Shown here in pieces: positions 24,916 to 33,695 of a stretch of DNA of 64,000 bases. Each line of letters opens with the position of its first letter. Within the stretch, counting starts at the first letter, position 1. Made by a program: the position numbers and the translations under genes. Source of the DNA: Clostridiales bacterium (GTDB lineage: Bacteria; Bacillota; Clostridia; Christensenellales; Borkfalkiaceae); assembly GCA_022508245.1 (NCBI GenBank), contig JAFLVO010000001.1:186001-250000 (forward strand). The letters run 5' to 3'. Under the pieces are notes generated by a model. That model was not told the DNA's origin. It searched no databases and saw nothing but the letters and a program-made list of their open reading frames with translations.

Positions 24916-25903
24916 GTTAATAGAGCAGATATCTCGTGATTTGAAAATTCCTCTATATAGTGACGAGGGATATGACAGCTTTTGTCAAAGAATTTTATAT
25001 TCTTCTCTAGGGATATGGTGCTTAAGCTATGCTAATAGAATGATTGAAAATCAAACTGGAATAAGTAAAAATGCTCTAACTAGGAAGGTTACTTCCTTAA
25101 TAGATTCTTATCTAAAGATATTCCCAAATTCGCAGAGCTATTTTAAAAGTGATAATTCTAGCGGATTACAAATCAGGCAAATTTATGAGGAGTTGGGATA
25201 CTTAATTTTAGAGGATCAAAGGCTCAAAATAGCCCCTTTTGGTAGAGGGTTAAAATTAGATAACGAGCGTTATTTGTATTACGGATTGCAAAAAGATTTT
25301 GAATATATGTCAGGTTTGGCAATTGTTACTTCTAGAGTAAAATACGTGGATTCAATAACGAATGTTTTGGTACGTGATGAAATTAACCCCATAGCGTATG
25401 TAAAATCTAATTACGATCCAGTTCTATTTAATAAATGGGATGCTGTTGTTGATGAGTTATTGTTTTTCGATCCATTGCATTCAGGGAATATTTCAAGTTC
25501 TTGGAAAAGCGAGCCGACAACTGAACTATCAATAGCAAAAAATGAACAATTAAATGTTTTTTATAAAGTAATCTGTAAAGATGGGAAGATATTATACTAT
25601 GTGAGTGAAAAAAGGGAAACCGACAAAGAGTCAATCTTCGGCTATGATTATCGAAGATTGTATTACTCGTTAAAATATTTCTATGGTAATCCATTTTCAC
25701 TTAAAATTAATGAATTGGATGATAATTATATTAAAATTAAAACATACGGCAGATTTCCGAATAGAGAACAATATTTTCTTTCGTTAATTGGTTGGCCATT
25801 GAATGATTTTGACAATAGGGATGAGTATATTGTTCGAAGGGATTTTTATCGTGTAGTTAAAGAAGCTATGCTAAAAATAGGTATTATTACAAATGAGGAT
25901 TAA
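24908..25903 (+). CDS. Unknown protein, defence-operon gene 3
   Basis: 331 aa; family not recognised. The N-terminal ~110 residues are helical and end in a strand pair ('EELGYLILEDQRLKIAPFG') that could form a winged helix. The C-terminal half is mixed alpha/beta with many Tyr, Phe and Asp residues and no nuclease or ATPase motif visible. It starts inside the previous gene and ends 3 bases before the helicase ATG, so its product should be made stoichiometrically with both. Small partner proteins of DruE-type helicases are poorly conserved, so a remote DruF/DruG-like subunit is possible. Confidence 0.6.
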   Translation: MDKLIEQISRDLKIPLYSDEGYDSFCQRILYSSLGIWCLSYANRMIENQTGISKNALTRKVTSLIDSYLKIFPNSQSYFKSDNSSGLQIRQIYEELGYLILEDQRLKIAPFGRGLKLDNERYLYYGLQKDFEYMSGLAIVTSRVKYVDSITNVLVRDEINPIAYVKSNYDPVLFNKWDAVVDELLFFDPLHSGNISSSWKSEPTTELSIAKNEQLNVFYKVICKDGKILYYVSEKRETDKESIFGYDYRRLYYSLKYFYGNPFSLKINELDDNYIKIKTYGRFPNREQYFLSLIGWPLNDFDNRDEYIVRRDFYRVVKEAMLKIGIITNED

Positions 25904-25906
25904 AAT

Positions 25907-28900
25907 ATGAAAAATGTATACGGCGTAAATGAAACATACACAAGCATACGGAATAGACTTGTAAATTATATAAAATCTGACTATTTAGCCAATAGTGAGC
26001 TTCTTTTAAATTACGCTGACGAATTGCTCTTAAATAATGATAAAAATCAAGCATTAAGTACAGAACCGTATATAGAGACATCAGCTTCATATGAACGCAA
26101 ATTAAACGGTATTAGTACTGCAAATATTGATGAAAAAGCTCGAGAAATTATGGCGGAACTAGCTGATAAGAAAATCGGCTTTTTTAAAGATCCTTTTTCT
26201 CATCAAATTCAAGCACTAGAGGCATTTAATAATGGGCAAGATGTGTTCGTTTCAACAGGAACGGGTTCAGGTAAAACCGAATGTTTTTTATGGCCAATTA
26301 TCTACAATTCAATTTGCGAAGGATTACATCGCCCTGATCAGTTTGCGATGCATGCCATGCGCACTTTGATTATTTATCCGATGAATGCGTTAGTATCGGA
26401 TCAAATTGGGAGATTTAGGAAGGTTTTAGGCTCTCAAGATTTTAGAGAAACATTTATTAGTAAAACACATGCTGAGAGAATTCCTTGTTTCGGAATGTAT
26501 ACGGGAAGAACAGCATATTCAGGGGATTCTTTAAGACAAAAGAACAGCGAACTTGCCGCACTTTATAGTAGTAGGTTTATTTATAAAGAGGGGGAGGATG
26601 AAAGCAAACTTAAAAGTATTGAAGCGCTAAAAAGTATTAATAAATATCCTGCAAAGTATGATTTTGATAACTTTATTAAAAATTTAGAAGAAGGCAAACA
26701 TATGCCTCATCCATATGATGCGGAATTGATTACTAGGTTTGAAATGCAAAAGCAAACTCCAGATATCTTAGTTACCAACTATTCTATGCTGGAATATATG
26801 CTTATGCGTAAAAAAGAATCAAATATATGGGACGATACTAAAAAATGGCTCAATAAATCAAAAGAGAACAAGCTGTTAATTGTATTAGATGAAGCTCACA
26901 TGTATAGAGGTTCTTCAGGTGGTGAAATTTCATTACTGATTAGCCGATTGTTGTCAAGGATTGGTATAAAATCAGATCGAGTTCAATTTATTATAACAAC
27001 AGCAAGTATGCCTCAGGATGATTTGGAAGTTATCCATAATTTTTATAGTGGGTTAACCGGGAAAGCACCCAATGAATTAATATTGTTTGGACAAAGAGAA
27101 GTTTTGTCGGATGACTTCTCAGTAACGACAGATATTGACAAATTATGTGAGGTATGGGTTCCTGAAAAGCTAGATACTGACCAAGATGTGGTTTCGCATA
27201 TTATAAAAGTTGCGAAAATAATTTTCAATACTGAACTGGCAAAAGACATTAGTCTTAACTCTGCTGAAGAGTGGCTTTATGATAACTTACTAAAATATGA
27301 GGCTTTTATAAAACTAAAAAAAGAATGTAGAGAAGGAGCGAAAAGCTTAACAGAATTAAAAGAGAGCATTTTTAATAGCGCAGTAAATAGTGAGAAGGCT
27401 TTGGATGCCCTGATTTCAATTGCACCTTTGGCAAAGAAAGATAACTCCGTGCTTTTCCCTGCACGTCTTCATCTATTTGTTCGTGGCTTACAAGGTATCT
27501 ATGCGTGCGTTAATCCTTATTGTCATTGTGCGAAAAGCGGCGTCAACGACGAGGTAAAAATTGGTCGCATAACATCAGTCCATAAAGAGAAATGTGAGTG
27601 CGGCGCAAAAGTATATGAACTTATAAACCATGTTAGATGCGGAGGGCTATTTATTAAAGGATGGATGGCTGAAAAGCAATCACAGAAATATGTGTTTGCC
27701 TCTCCCGGATTAAATGACGACAATTCTGAAGTTCGAGAAATTCATTTGTATTTAAGACCGGATAATTATTCTAAAGAAAGAGGGGAATCAGGTCATGTGT
27801 TAGGCTTGTTAGATCCTTTTTCTGGGATGCTGTACGATGACGATGGTACTGGATCAAGGCAAGGATGTCTTCCTGTCTTATACGGTGCTTATGTAGAGAG
27901 GGTTAAGGCTAGAACATTCAACACGTGTCCCAAATGCAAAAAACAAATGCAATTTAAAAGATTGACTGACTTATCGACAAAGGGCAATATACCATTTTAC
28001 AATCTTGTTAAAGCACAATTTGATACTCAGCCCGTAGTTAAGCCTGCGCTTAAAAATGGCGGCAAAAAAGTGCTGGTATTTTCAGATAGTAGAAATAATG
28101 CATCCACTTTAGCTAAAGATTTGTCAGATTCATCCGATGCGGATGCATTTAGGCAAATTGTTGTGTTGGCAATAAAAAAGCTTGAAGAAGCAAGCCGAGT
28201 TAATAATCAATCTTATAGTATAAATTCGTTATATGCGGCATTTTTGCAAATGTCAGCAGAGAATAATATAGATTTCTTTAGCGGCGATGACAGGCAAACA
28301 TTCCTGCTAAACAGAGAAAAGTTTATGTCTATGGTGACACGAGCTACTGCTAGGGGAAGAATTCCTGATTATAATTCGAGTTTTGTGGTACAGTCCCAGT
28401 ATTACAAGCAGCTTCTTACTTTTCTTTGTGAAAGTCCTCGTTCCATTAAAGACATAAGCATTGGTTGGGTTGAGCCGACTGCGCAAAGGTTGGAAGATTG
28501 TTTAGATGACTTAAAACAAAAGAATATAATGGTTTCCCAGGAAGAATTATATAAGTTAATCGTATTAGTGTTCTGGGATATTATGGACAAATATTGTGCC
28601 CTTGGTAATACAATAGAGGATGGTGTTAGAAAACTTCTGCCGGGTCGCTCACAATCTGAATTAGGATTAATAAAACCTTTGATAGAATCGATAGATTCGG
28701 CTATGTTTGATACATTAAAAAGCGTTCTGCATTTAACTGATATTCAAGCAACGGAGGTTATCAATACAATAGAACGCAATTTCTTGGATGTAAACAATGA
28801 AGGGAGAAAATATATTTCATTAGAAGCATCTATGATTCATTTACCAGGCGATGACCATGAGTGGATAAAGTGCTTAAGATGTGGTAAGATATCGTCATTT

Positions 28901-31075
28901 AAACTTGGTAATTATTGTGGCGATTGCTTCAAATCTAAAGATATTATTGTAGTAAAATCTGATGCGCTTAGCCGATTTGAATTTTGGCGCAATCCATTGA
29001 TAAAAGCTGATGAAGGAGTACATAAAATCGATACGGAAGAGCATACTGCTCAATTATCGCATAAGGGCGAGGAAGATATTTGGTCTATTACTGAAGTGTA
29101 TGAAATGCATTTTCAGGATGTTGATGTGGGAGAAAATGGAGAAAACTCAATTGATGTTTTGAGCTGTACAACCACAATGGAAGTGGGTATTGATATTGGT
29201 TCCTTGACTGCAGTTGGGATGAGAAATATTCCGCCCATGCGAGAGAATTATCAACAAAGAGCCGGTCGTGCAGGCAGAAAAGGTTCGCAAGTTTCTACTA
29301 TTATTTCCTTTGCAGGGGCGGGTGTTCATGATAGTCATTTCTTTAAGCACCCTGAAGAAATGATATCTGGTAAACCTAGGAAACCATGGATAGATAGGGA
29401 TAATCCTCGAATATTAGATAGGCATTATGCAATGCTTTTATTTAATGATTTTATGAATTCGTCTCAGAATATGAGTAGAGTTGATAGTATAGAGGCTTTA
29501 GGAATTCTGGATTTTTGCGAGAAATACTTTGATGAATTTAAGATGTATTTAAATACCTTTGATAAAATCCCAGAGAAAAACAAGGTATCTTTATTAAGTA
29601 AGTTATGTTTAACTAAAGATAAAATTTTGAGTAATAGGGATAGGTATATAAAAAATAATAATTCCCAAAGCAATGTTTTGGAGATATTACAACAAGAAGG
29701 AATAATTCCTACATATTCTTTTCCGAGAGACGTTGTTAGTTTTTTTGTTGAAGAACAAGCGAGCAGATTTGAAACTCCAAAGGTTAAATATGCTCCGAGT
29801 AGAGATTTAGCGTTAGCTATTAGTGATTATGCGCCTGGAAGATTTATAACCATTGATAAAAAAATCTACAAGAGTGGTGGAATTTATTGTAATCCTAGAC
29901 CCAAAGGGTTTAACGATAATCAAGCAGAATATTACTTTAGAGAAAGAGATTATATATGCTCCATCTATTTTTGTGAAGATTGCAATTGGTTTGGTGAGCA
30001 ACCAGAATCGGGAGTTTGTCCCTTCTGTGGAGCAAATGTATCAGAACGTAAAGTGCTTAGACCTTGGGGGTTTGCGCCAGAAAGAGCTACTTCAGTAAAA
30101 TATGAGGATGTAGAAGAGGAAAAAACTTTTGCTAGTGTTCCTTATTATTCTCATGTTCCTAAATCAGAGGATATGCTTCATACAGCATATAAAAATATAC
30201 GAGTGGCAAAACCAGAGGCAATGACAGATAAGCCCGTAATTATTGTAAATATGGGAAATTCTAGAAATCAAGGTTTTGATATTTGTACTGTTTGTGGTGG
30301 CGCTCAAGTTTCTGATGATGCTGAACCACACGTAAGTCAGCCATACCATAGCCCTCATCTCTGCAGAAATCACAGGTATGAGCATAATGTTTTTTTGGGC
30401 TATGAATTTAGAACCGATATGTTTATGCTAGAGATGGTTTATGATAAATTACAGTTGTCTGATGATAGACGCATTCAGAAATCTGCGATTGAATCATTAA
30501 TGGAAGCGTTGCACCGTGCAATTACTCTAGAATTGGATATTGATTATAATGAGATAAATTGCGGATATATCACAAGACGTTCTGATACGCATAGTAATAT
30601 TTTCTATATAGAAATGTTTTTCTATGATAATTTGTCAAGCGGTGCAGGATATTCCTCACAAATAGGTTCGATTTTGCCTATGGTTTTTGACAGGGCAAAG
30701 GATCTTTTGAATTGTGATTGTGATAAATCTTGCCGTCATTGTTTAGATAATTTCTGGAACCAAAGAAAACATAATTTGCTTGATCGAAAGTTGGCGTTGC
30801 AATTATTAAACTGGGTTGTTCAGGAAGAAAAGCCTACTAACTATTCATTTGTGCAGAAAAGTAATTTATTATCACCTTTGCGCGCAATGTTTAAGGATAT
30901 AGGCGATGACTTGACTAAAACGTCAGATTCGTATTATTATAATGGATGTAAAATAGAAGTTATCCCTTCTTTGTTGCGCAAACCTTCAGATACAAGTGAT
31001 ACTATATTTTTAAATAGACATGATTTGACTGATTGGCTTCCGGATTCATTTATGCGAGTTTTCAGAAGAAAATAA
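25907..31075 (+). CDS. DruE/DISARM-type SF2 helicase with C-terminal DUF1998
   Basis: 1722 aa. The helicase core has Walker A 'STGTGSGKT' (K123), a 'YPMNALVSDQ' motif Ia, 'DEAH' (328–331), 'TTASMP' as motif III, 'TTTMEVGIDIG' as motif V and 'QQRAGRAGR' (1116–1124) as motif VI. The two RecA lobes are separated by a ~700-residue insert. Cysteine pairs forming about five zinc ribbons lie near residues 530–580, 680, 990–1010, 1350–1380 and 1465. The DUF1998 end carries C1603/C1605/C1609/C1612. Single chains combining a DEAH helicase and DUF1998 at this size are typical of DruE (Druantia); DISARM splits the same parts into DrmA and DrmB. It should track on DNA and drive the system. Confidence 0.9.
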   Translation: MKNVYGVNETYTSIRNRLVNYIKSDYLANSELLLNYADELLLNNDKNQALSTEPYIETSASYERKLNGISTANIDEKAREIMAELADKKIGFFKDPFSHQIQALEAFNNGQDVFVSTGTGSGKTECFLWPIIYNSICEGLHRPDQFAMHAMRTLIIYPMNALVSDQIGRFRKVLGSQDFRETFISKTHAERIPCFGMYTGRTAYSGDSLRQKNSELAALYSSRFIYKEGEDESKLKSIEALKSINKYPAKYDFDNFIKNLEEGKHMPHPYDAELITRFEMQKQTPDILVTNYSMLEYMLMRKKESNIWDDTKKWLNKSKENKLLIVLDEAHMYRGSSGGEISLLISRLLSRIGIKSDRVQFIITTASMPQDDLEVIHNFYSGLTGKAPNELILFGQREVLSDDFSVTTDIDKLCEVWVPEKLDTDQDVVSHIIKVAKIIFNTELAKDISLNSAEEWLYDNLLKYEAFIKLKKECREGAKSLTELKESIFNSAVNSEKALDALISIAPLAKKDNSVLFPARLHLFVRGLQGIYACVNPYCHCAKSGVNDEVKIGRITSVHKEKCECGAKVYELINHVRCGGLFIKGWMAEKQSQKYVFASPGLNDDNSEVREIHLYLRPDNYSKERGESGHVLGLLDPFSGMLYDDDGTGSRQGCLPVLYGAYVERVKARTFNTCPKCKKQMQFKRLTDLSTKGNIPFYNLVKAQFDTQPVVKPALKNGGKKVLVFSDSRNNASTLAKDLSDSSDADAFRQIVVLAIKKLEEASRVNNQSYSINSLYAAFLQMSAENNIDFFSGDDRQTFLLNREKFMSMVTRATARGRIPDYNSSFVVQSQYYKQLLTFLCESPRSIKDISIGWVEPTAQRLEDCLDDLKQKNIMVSQEELYKLIVLVFWDIMDKYCALGNTIEDGVRKLLPGRSQSELGLIKPLIESIDSAMFDTLKSVLHLTDIQATEVINTIERNFLDVNNEGRKYISLEASMIHLPGDDHEWIKCLRCGKISSFKLGNYCGDCFKSKDIIVVKSDALSRFEFWRNPLIKADEGVHKIDTEEHTAQLSHKGEEDIWSITEVYEMHFQDVDVGENGENSIDVLSCTTTMEVGIDIGSLTAVGMRNIPPMRENYQQRAGRAGRKGSQVSTIISFAGAGVHDSHFFKHPEEMISGKPRKPWIDRDNPRILDRHYAMLLFNDFMNSSQNMSRVDSIEALGILDFCEKYFDEFKMYLNTFDKIPEKNKVSLLSKLCLTKDKILSNRDRYIKNNNSQSNVLEILQQEGIIPTYSFPRDVVSFFVEEQASRFETPKVKYAPSRDLALAISDYAPGRFITIDKKIYKSGGIYCNPRPKGFNDNQAEYYFRERDYICSIYFCEDCNWFGEQPESGVCPFCGANVSERKVLRPWGFAPERATSVKYEDVEEEKTFASVPYYSHVPKSEDMLHTAYKNIRVAKPEAMTDKPVIIVNMGNSRNQGFDICTVCGGAQVSDDAEPHVSQPYHSPHLCRNHRYEHNVFLGYEFRTDMFMLEMVYDKLQLSDDRRIQKSAIESLMEALHRAITLELDIDYNEINCGYITRRSDTHSNIFYIEMFFYDNLSSGAGYSSQIGSILPMVFDRAKDLLNCDCDKSCRHCLDNFWNQRKHNLLDRKLALQLLNWVVQEEKPTNYSFVQKSNLLSPLRAMFKDIGDDLTKTSDSYYYNGCKIEVIPSLLRKPSDTSDTIFLNRHDLTDWLPDSFMRVFRRK

Positions 31076-31088
31076 ATAGGAGATTCTA

Positions 31089-31913
31089 ATGATTTCTTCA
31101 CCGTTAAGATATCCAGGCGGAAAGGGACGTATGTACCAATTCGTCAAGAACTTAATTATTGAAAATGGTTTTGAAGAACTTATCTATGCCGAGCCTTTTT
31201 CTGGAGGGTTTGGGATAGGAATTAAACTATTAACCGCTGGCGATATCAAAAGAGTTATTATTAATGACTTTGATGAACATATTTATGCCTTTTGGGTTTC
31301 AGTTTTTAAGTATAGCAAAAGATTAATTAAACTCATAGAAGAAACTCCGGTTGATATGGAAAACTGGAATACGCAAAAAGAAATTTATAACACCTATAAA
31401 GGGAAATCATTAGTTAAGAAGGGATTTGCTGCGTTTTATCTTAACAGGACTAATTTTTCCGGAGTCATTACGGGTGGTCCGTTAGGTGGTATTGCTCAGA
31501 AAAGCAAATACAATTTGGGTTGCAGGATGAATAAACAGCAACTTATTGACCAAATAAAGGAGCTTGCGCAGTATAAAGATTCTGTGGAAATTTATAATTA
31601 TGATGCTATACAGTTTATTTCTAAAATAGTGTTGCCCAAACAAAAAAAGATTTTTCTGAATTTGGATCCCCCCTATGTTATCAAGGGCTCGGAATTATAT
31701 AGAAATTTTTATGAATATGAGGATCACATAAAACTGGCAAGATTTATTAAAGATAATCTTAAAGAGGCTTATTGGATAGTAACATATGATGATTGTGATT
31801 TAATACGAGAATTGTTTAGTGAATTTGATTTACAGGAATATACACTAACCCATATGGCAGGAAAGTCAAAAGTTGGTAAAGAATTACTTATAAAAAATTT
31901 TAATATAAATTAA
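31089..31913 (+). CDS. D12-class DNA adenine-N6 methyltransferase (Dam-like)
   Basis: 274 aa. The family order alpha is visible: 'SPLRYPGGKGR' near the N-terminus, SAM-binding motif I 'YAEPFSGGFG' (~34–43) and catalytic motif IV 'DPPY' (193–196). The target-recognition helical region lies between them. AGGAG stands 7 bases before the ATG and only 13 bases separate it from the helicase stop, so it is part of the operon. It probably marks host DNA so that the helicase complex spares it. The recognition sequence cannot be read from the protein. Druantia II is known for a cytosine methylase and DISARM class 1 for an adenine one, so this pairing is a mixed layout. Confidence 0.9.
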   Translation: MISSPLRYPGGKGRMYQFVKNLIIENGFEELIYAEPFSGGFGIGIKLLTAGDIKRVIINDFDEHIYAFWVSVFKYSKRLIKLIEETPVDMENWNTQKEIYNTYKGKSLVKKGFAAFYLNRTNFSGVITGGPLGGIAQKSKYNLGCRMNKQQLIDQIKELAQYKDSVEIYNYDAIQFISKIVLPKQKKIFLNLDPPYVIKGSELYRNFYEYEDHIKLARFIKDNLKEAYWIVTYDDCDLIRELFSEFDLQEYTLTHMAGKSKVGKELLIKNFNIN

Positions 31914-32008
31914 TATGTCTCAATTTCAGTCTTACAGAAAGACTAAAAATTGATTTCAGTTTAACGGATTATTAGTGAAAATGTTTTGCCTATTTTATGC
32001 GCATTTTT

Positions 32009-32075
32009 TGGCACAAAAATGGCACAAATTTGGCAGAGTTTTGCCGTTGACTTGTAAATGACAATGTGTTAAACT
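32009..32075 (+). promoter_or_regulatory. Promoter with three helically phased TGGCA sites
   Basis: TGGCA occurs at 32009, 32020 and 32031, exactly 11 bases apart, and GTTTTGCC is found on both sides (31983 and 32039). Directly after comes TTGACT (32047–32052), a 17-bp spacer and TAAACT (32070–32075). It precedes the mobile-element relic at 32256. The remaining bases of 31914–32255 hold only the hairpin at 32109. Confidence 0.5.
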
Positions 32076-32108
32076 GATATCGTCAAAAATTATATATCTA
32101 AGGCGTAG

Positions 32109-32140
32109 CGTCGTACCAAAACCGGTACGGCGTTATTTTT
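32109..32140 (+). terminator. Hairpin terminator or leader attenuator
   Basis: Stem CGTCGTACC / GGTACGGCG (one T–G wobble) with loop AAAACC, followed by TTATTTTT. It lies ~35 bases after the putative promoter at 32047, so it may act as an early attenuator for the next gene as well as ending the defence operon. Confidence 0.6.
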
Positions 32141-32255
32141 ATGCCTTTATTAAATTGAAGGTGGAAGCATGAAGTTTTATTCGGGATTTACGTAGCGAAA
32201 GCTTATCAGACAAAAAGCAAGTTCAATAAATAATAAAGAAACAGGAGGTTTAAAT

Positions 32256-32948
32256 ATGGCTTGTAATGATTATTTTGAAAAAACTTTTATTAATTTGGAA
32301 AAACACTACAATAAGCTCGGCAAGGAAATTGAAAATACAAGAATGCTAATGAAGGGATGGAATACGGATTTTGCGTATGCATATTCGCTGCGTGTTCACG
32401 AAGAAGCGAAAAGAATTGCGCTGCTTGCCCGCGACTTGCCCTGTCATTTGGGAATACGTGACGCAGAAGAAAGAGTGCGGAGCGAGATGGAGAAGATTGT
32501 TCCCATTGAAATCGGTTATACGGAAGAAGGCTGGTTCAGCATAAAGATGTTCTCGCTTCTTCCGAGAAAAGAACACGGAAACGTCAACTACATAAAGCAG
32601 TTTCTATATTACGAAATGCGAAAATTTTTCAAAGAGCAGATACGTGAGTTTCAGAAAGACTGTGTACTCATTTACAGACACGTTTATTATAACGGTTTTC
32701 CCGAACGTCAGATGCGCGACCACGATAATATCCAAATCAATATGGTTACGGATATCCTGGCAACGTTTGTGCTACGTGATGACGGCCCGTCCGTTTGCAG
32801 GCATTAATATTGTTCCGCAAAGGGAAGCGAGAATAGATGCGAAGTATACGTTGTTCCTCAAACCGATTTTGAAAAATGGCTGAAGGCAGAAGCAAAAATG
32901 CCGGATGAAGGCATAAAACTCTTTCCCGAAAGCCCCAAAAAGATATAA
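32256..32948 (+). pseudogene. Mobile-element-associated protein (tentatively DUF6100-like) with in-frame stop
   Basis: An AGGAGG site precedes ATG 32256. The frame reads 183 residues to TAA at 32805–32807 in '…DGPSVCRH-stop'. It then continues in the same frame for 46 more codons ('YCSAKGSENRCEVYVVPQTD'… ending '…ESPKKI') to a TAA at 32946. The downstream part is clearly coding in character, so one nonsense change has split the gene. The 'RDHDNIQINMVTD' block resembles small proteins of conjugative or phage-like elements in Firmicutes; the DUF6100 label is from memory and uncertain. It is the only trace of a mobile element in the island. Confidence 0.65.
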
Positions 32949-33099
32949 GATAAGTGGCAAAAAACGGTCAAAGTTTTCTTATATGTTTTGGTTCGGATAA
33001 CCGCTACCGTTAAGAGCGTGTAAATAAGCAACAGTAACAAGTTCCTGTTCTCAACTTTGATAAAATGCAAGGAATGTGGTTGGTCGTTTCGGCAAGGCG

Positions 33100-33448
33100 G
33101 GCGAAATTGTCATTTGGAAAAAACAATAAGAACCTGAAATTAAAAACGCTATATATTTACCACGCCTTTTTGGCGGGGTGTTTTGTTTATAAAGCGTCAA
33201 AAACCGCGCAAATTCGATTTATTTCAATTTATTTCGAATAATAGATACAATTTAATGCATATATTTTACTACTTTATATTAGTCGGGCTGTGTCAGATTT
33301 GATATCTGAAACAGCCTCATTGCGGGGTAAAATATGTGGGATTATATAAGCGATAGAGTAGTAAAGGAAGCCGAGTACATAATAGCACAAAACGCCACCG
33401 TGCGCGCCGCCGCTTCACATTTTAATATATCCAAATCCACAGTACATA
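33100..33448 (+). repeat. Right copy of ~348-bp direct repeat flanking the genomic island
   Basis: Begins with the last codons of an LRR lipoprotein gene ('GEIVIWKKQ', stop 33127–33129), without the rest of that gene. It then repeats the terminator, the spoIIID leader with its TCAGAT…ATCTGA hairpin (33293–33308), and the spoIIID start. Bases 32949–33099 before it show no gene. Confidence 0.9.
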
Positions 33449-33591
33449 AGGACGTGACGGAGAGGTTGCGCAGCGTTGACGAGGAGCTCTTTGAAAAGGT
33501 GCGCGAGGTCTTAAACAAAAACCTGTCTGAAAGGCACATCCGCGGCGGTCAGGCAACGAAAAACAAGTATATGCATTGCGATCACGGCTAA
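33334..33591 (+). CDS. spoIIID: SpoIIID, sporulation transcriptional regulator (mother cell)
   Basis: 85 aa. The start 'MWDYISDRVVKEAEYIIAQNATVRAAASHF' and 'SKSTVHKDVTERL' match the SpoIIID family closely in order and length (Bacillus protein ~93 aa). Residues ~22–46 are the helix-turn-helix, and the C-terminal 'ERHIRGGQATKNKYMH' is the second DNA-binding region. SpoIIID switches mother-cell genes on and off between sigma-E and sigma-K during spore formation, so its presence argues that the host sporulates. GCGGGG stands before the ATG. Only this copy is complete; the left repeat carries the truncated one. Confidence 0.92.
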   Translation: MWDYISDRVVKEAEYIIAQNATVRAAASHFNISKSTVHKDVTERLRSVDEELFEKVREVLNKNLSERHIRGGQATKNKYMHCDHG

Positions 33592-33628
33592 TTTTTTATT
33601 TTTTAGTAAAAATTGTATGTTCATAAAT

Positions 33629-33658
33629 TTGCACAAGAAAAAAATTTTATGATATAAT
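33629..33658 (+). promoter_or_regulatory. Promoter of the dehydratase-activase operon
   Basis: TTGCAC (33629–33634), an 18-bp spacer and TATAAT (33653–33658), 37 bases before the ATG. Confidence 0.6.
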
Positions 33659-33695
33659 CATAATCAGCGAAATATACGGTCATACGGAACACAGA

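Noticed and set aside
9522-33099. Integrase, transposase or tRNA-type attachment site for the island
   Set aside because: No gene with recombinase motifs and no tRNA gene was found at or between the borders.
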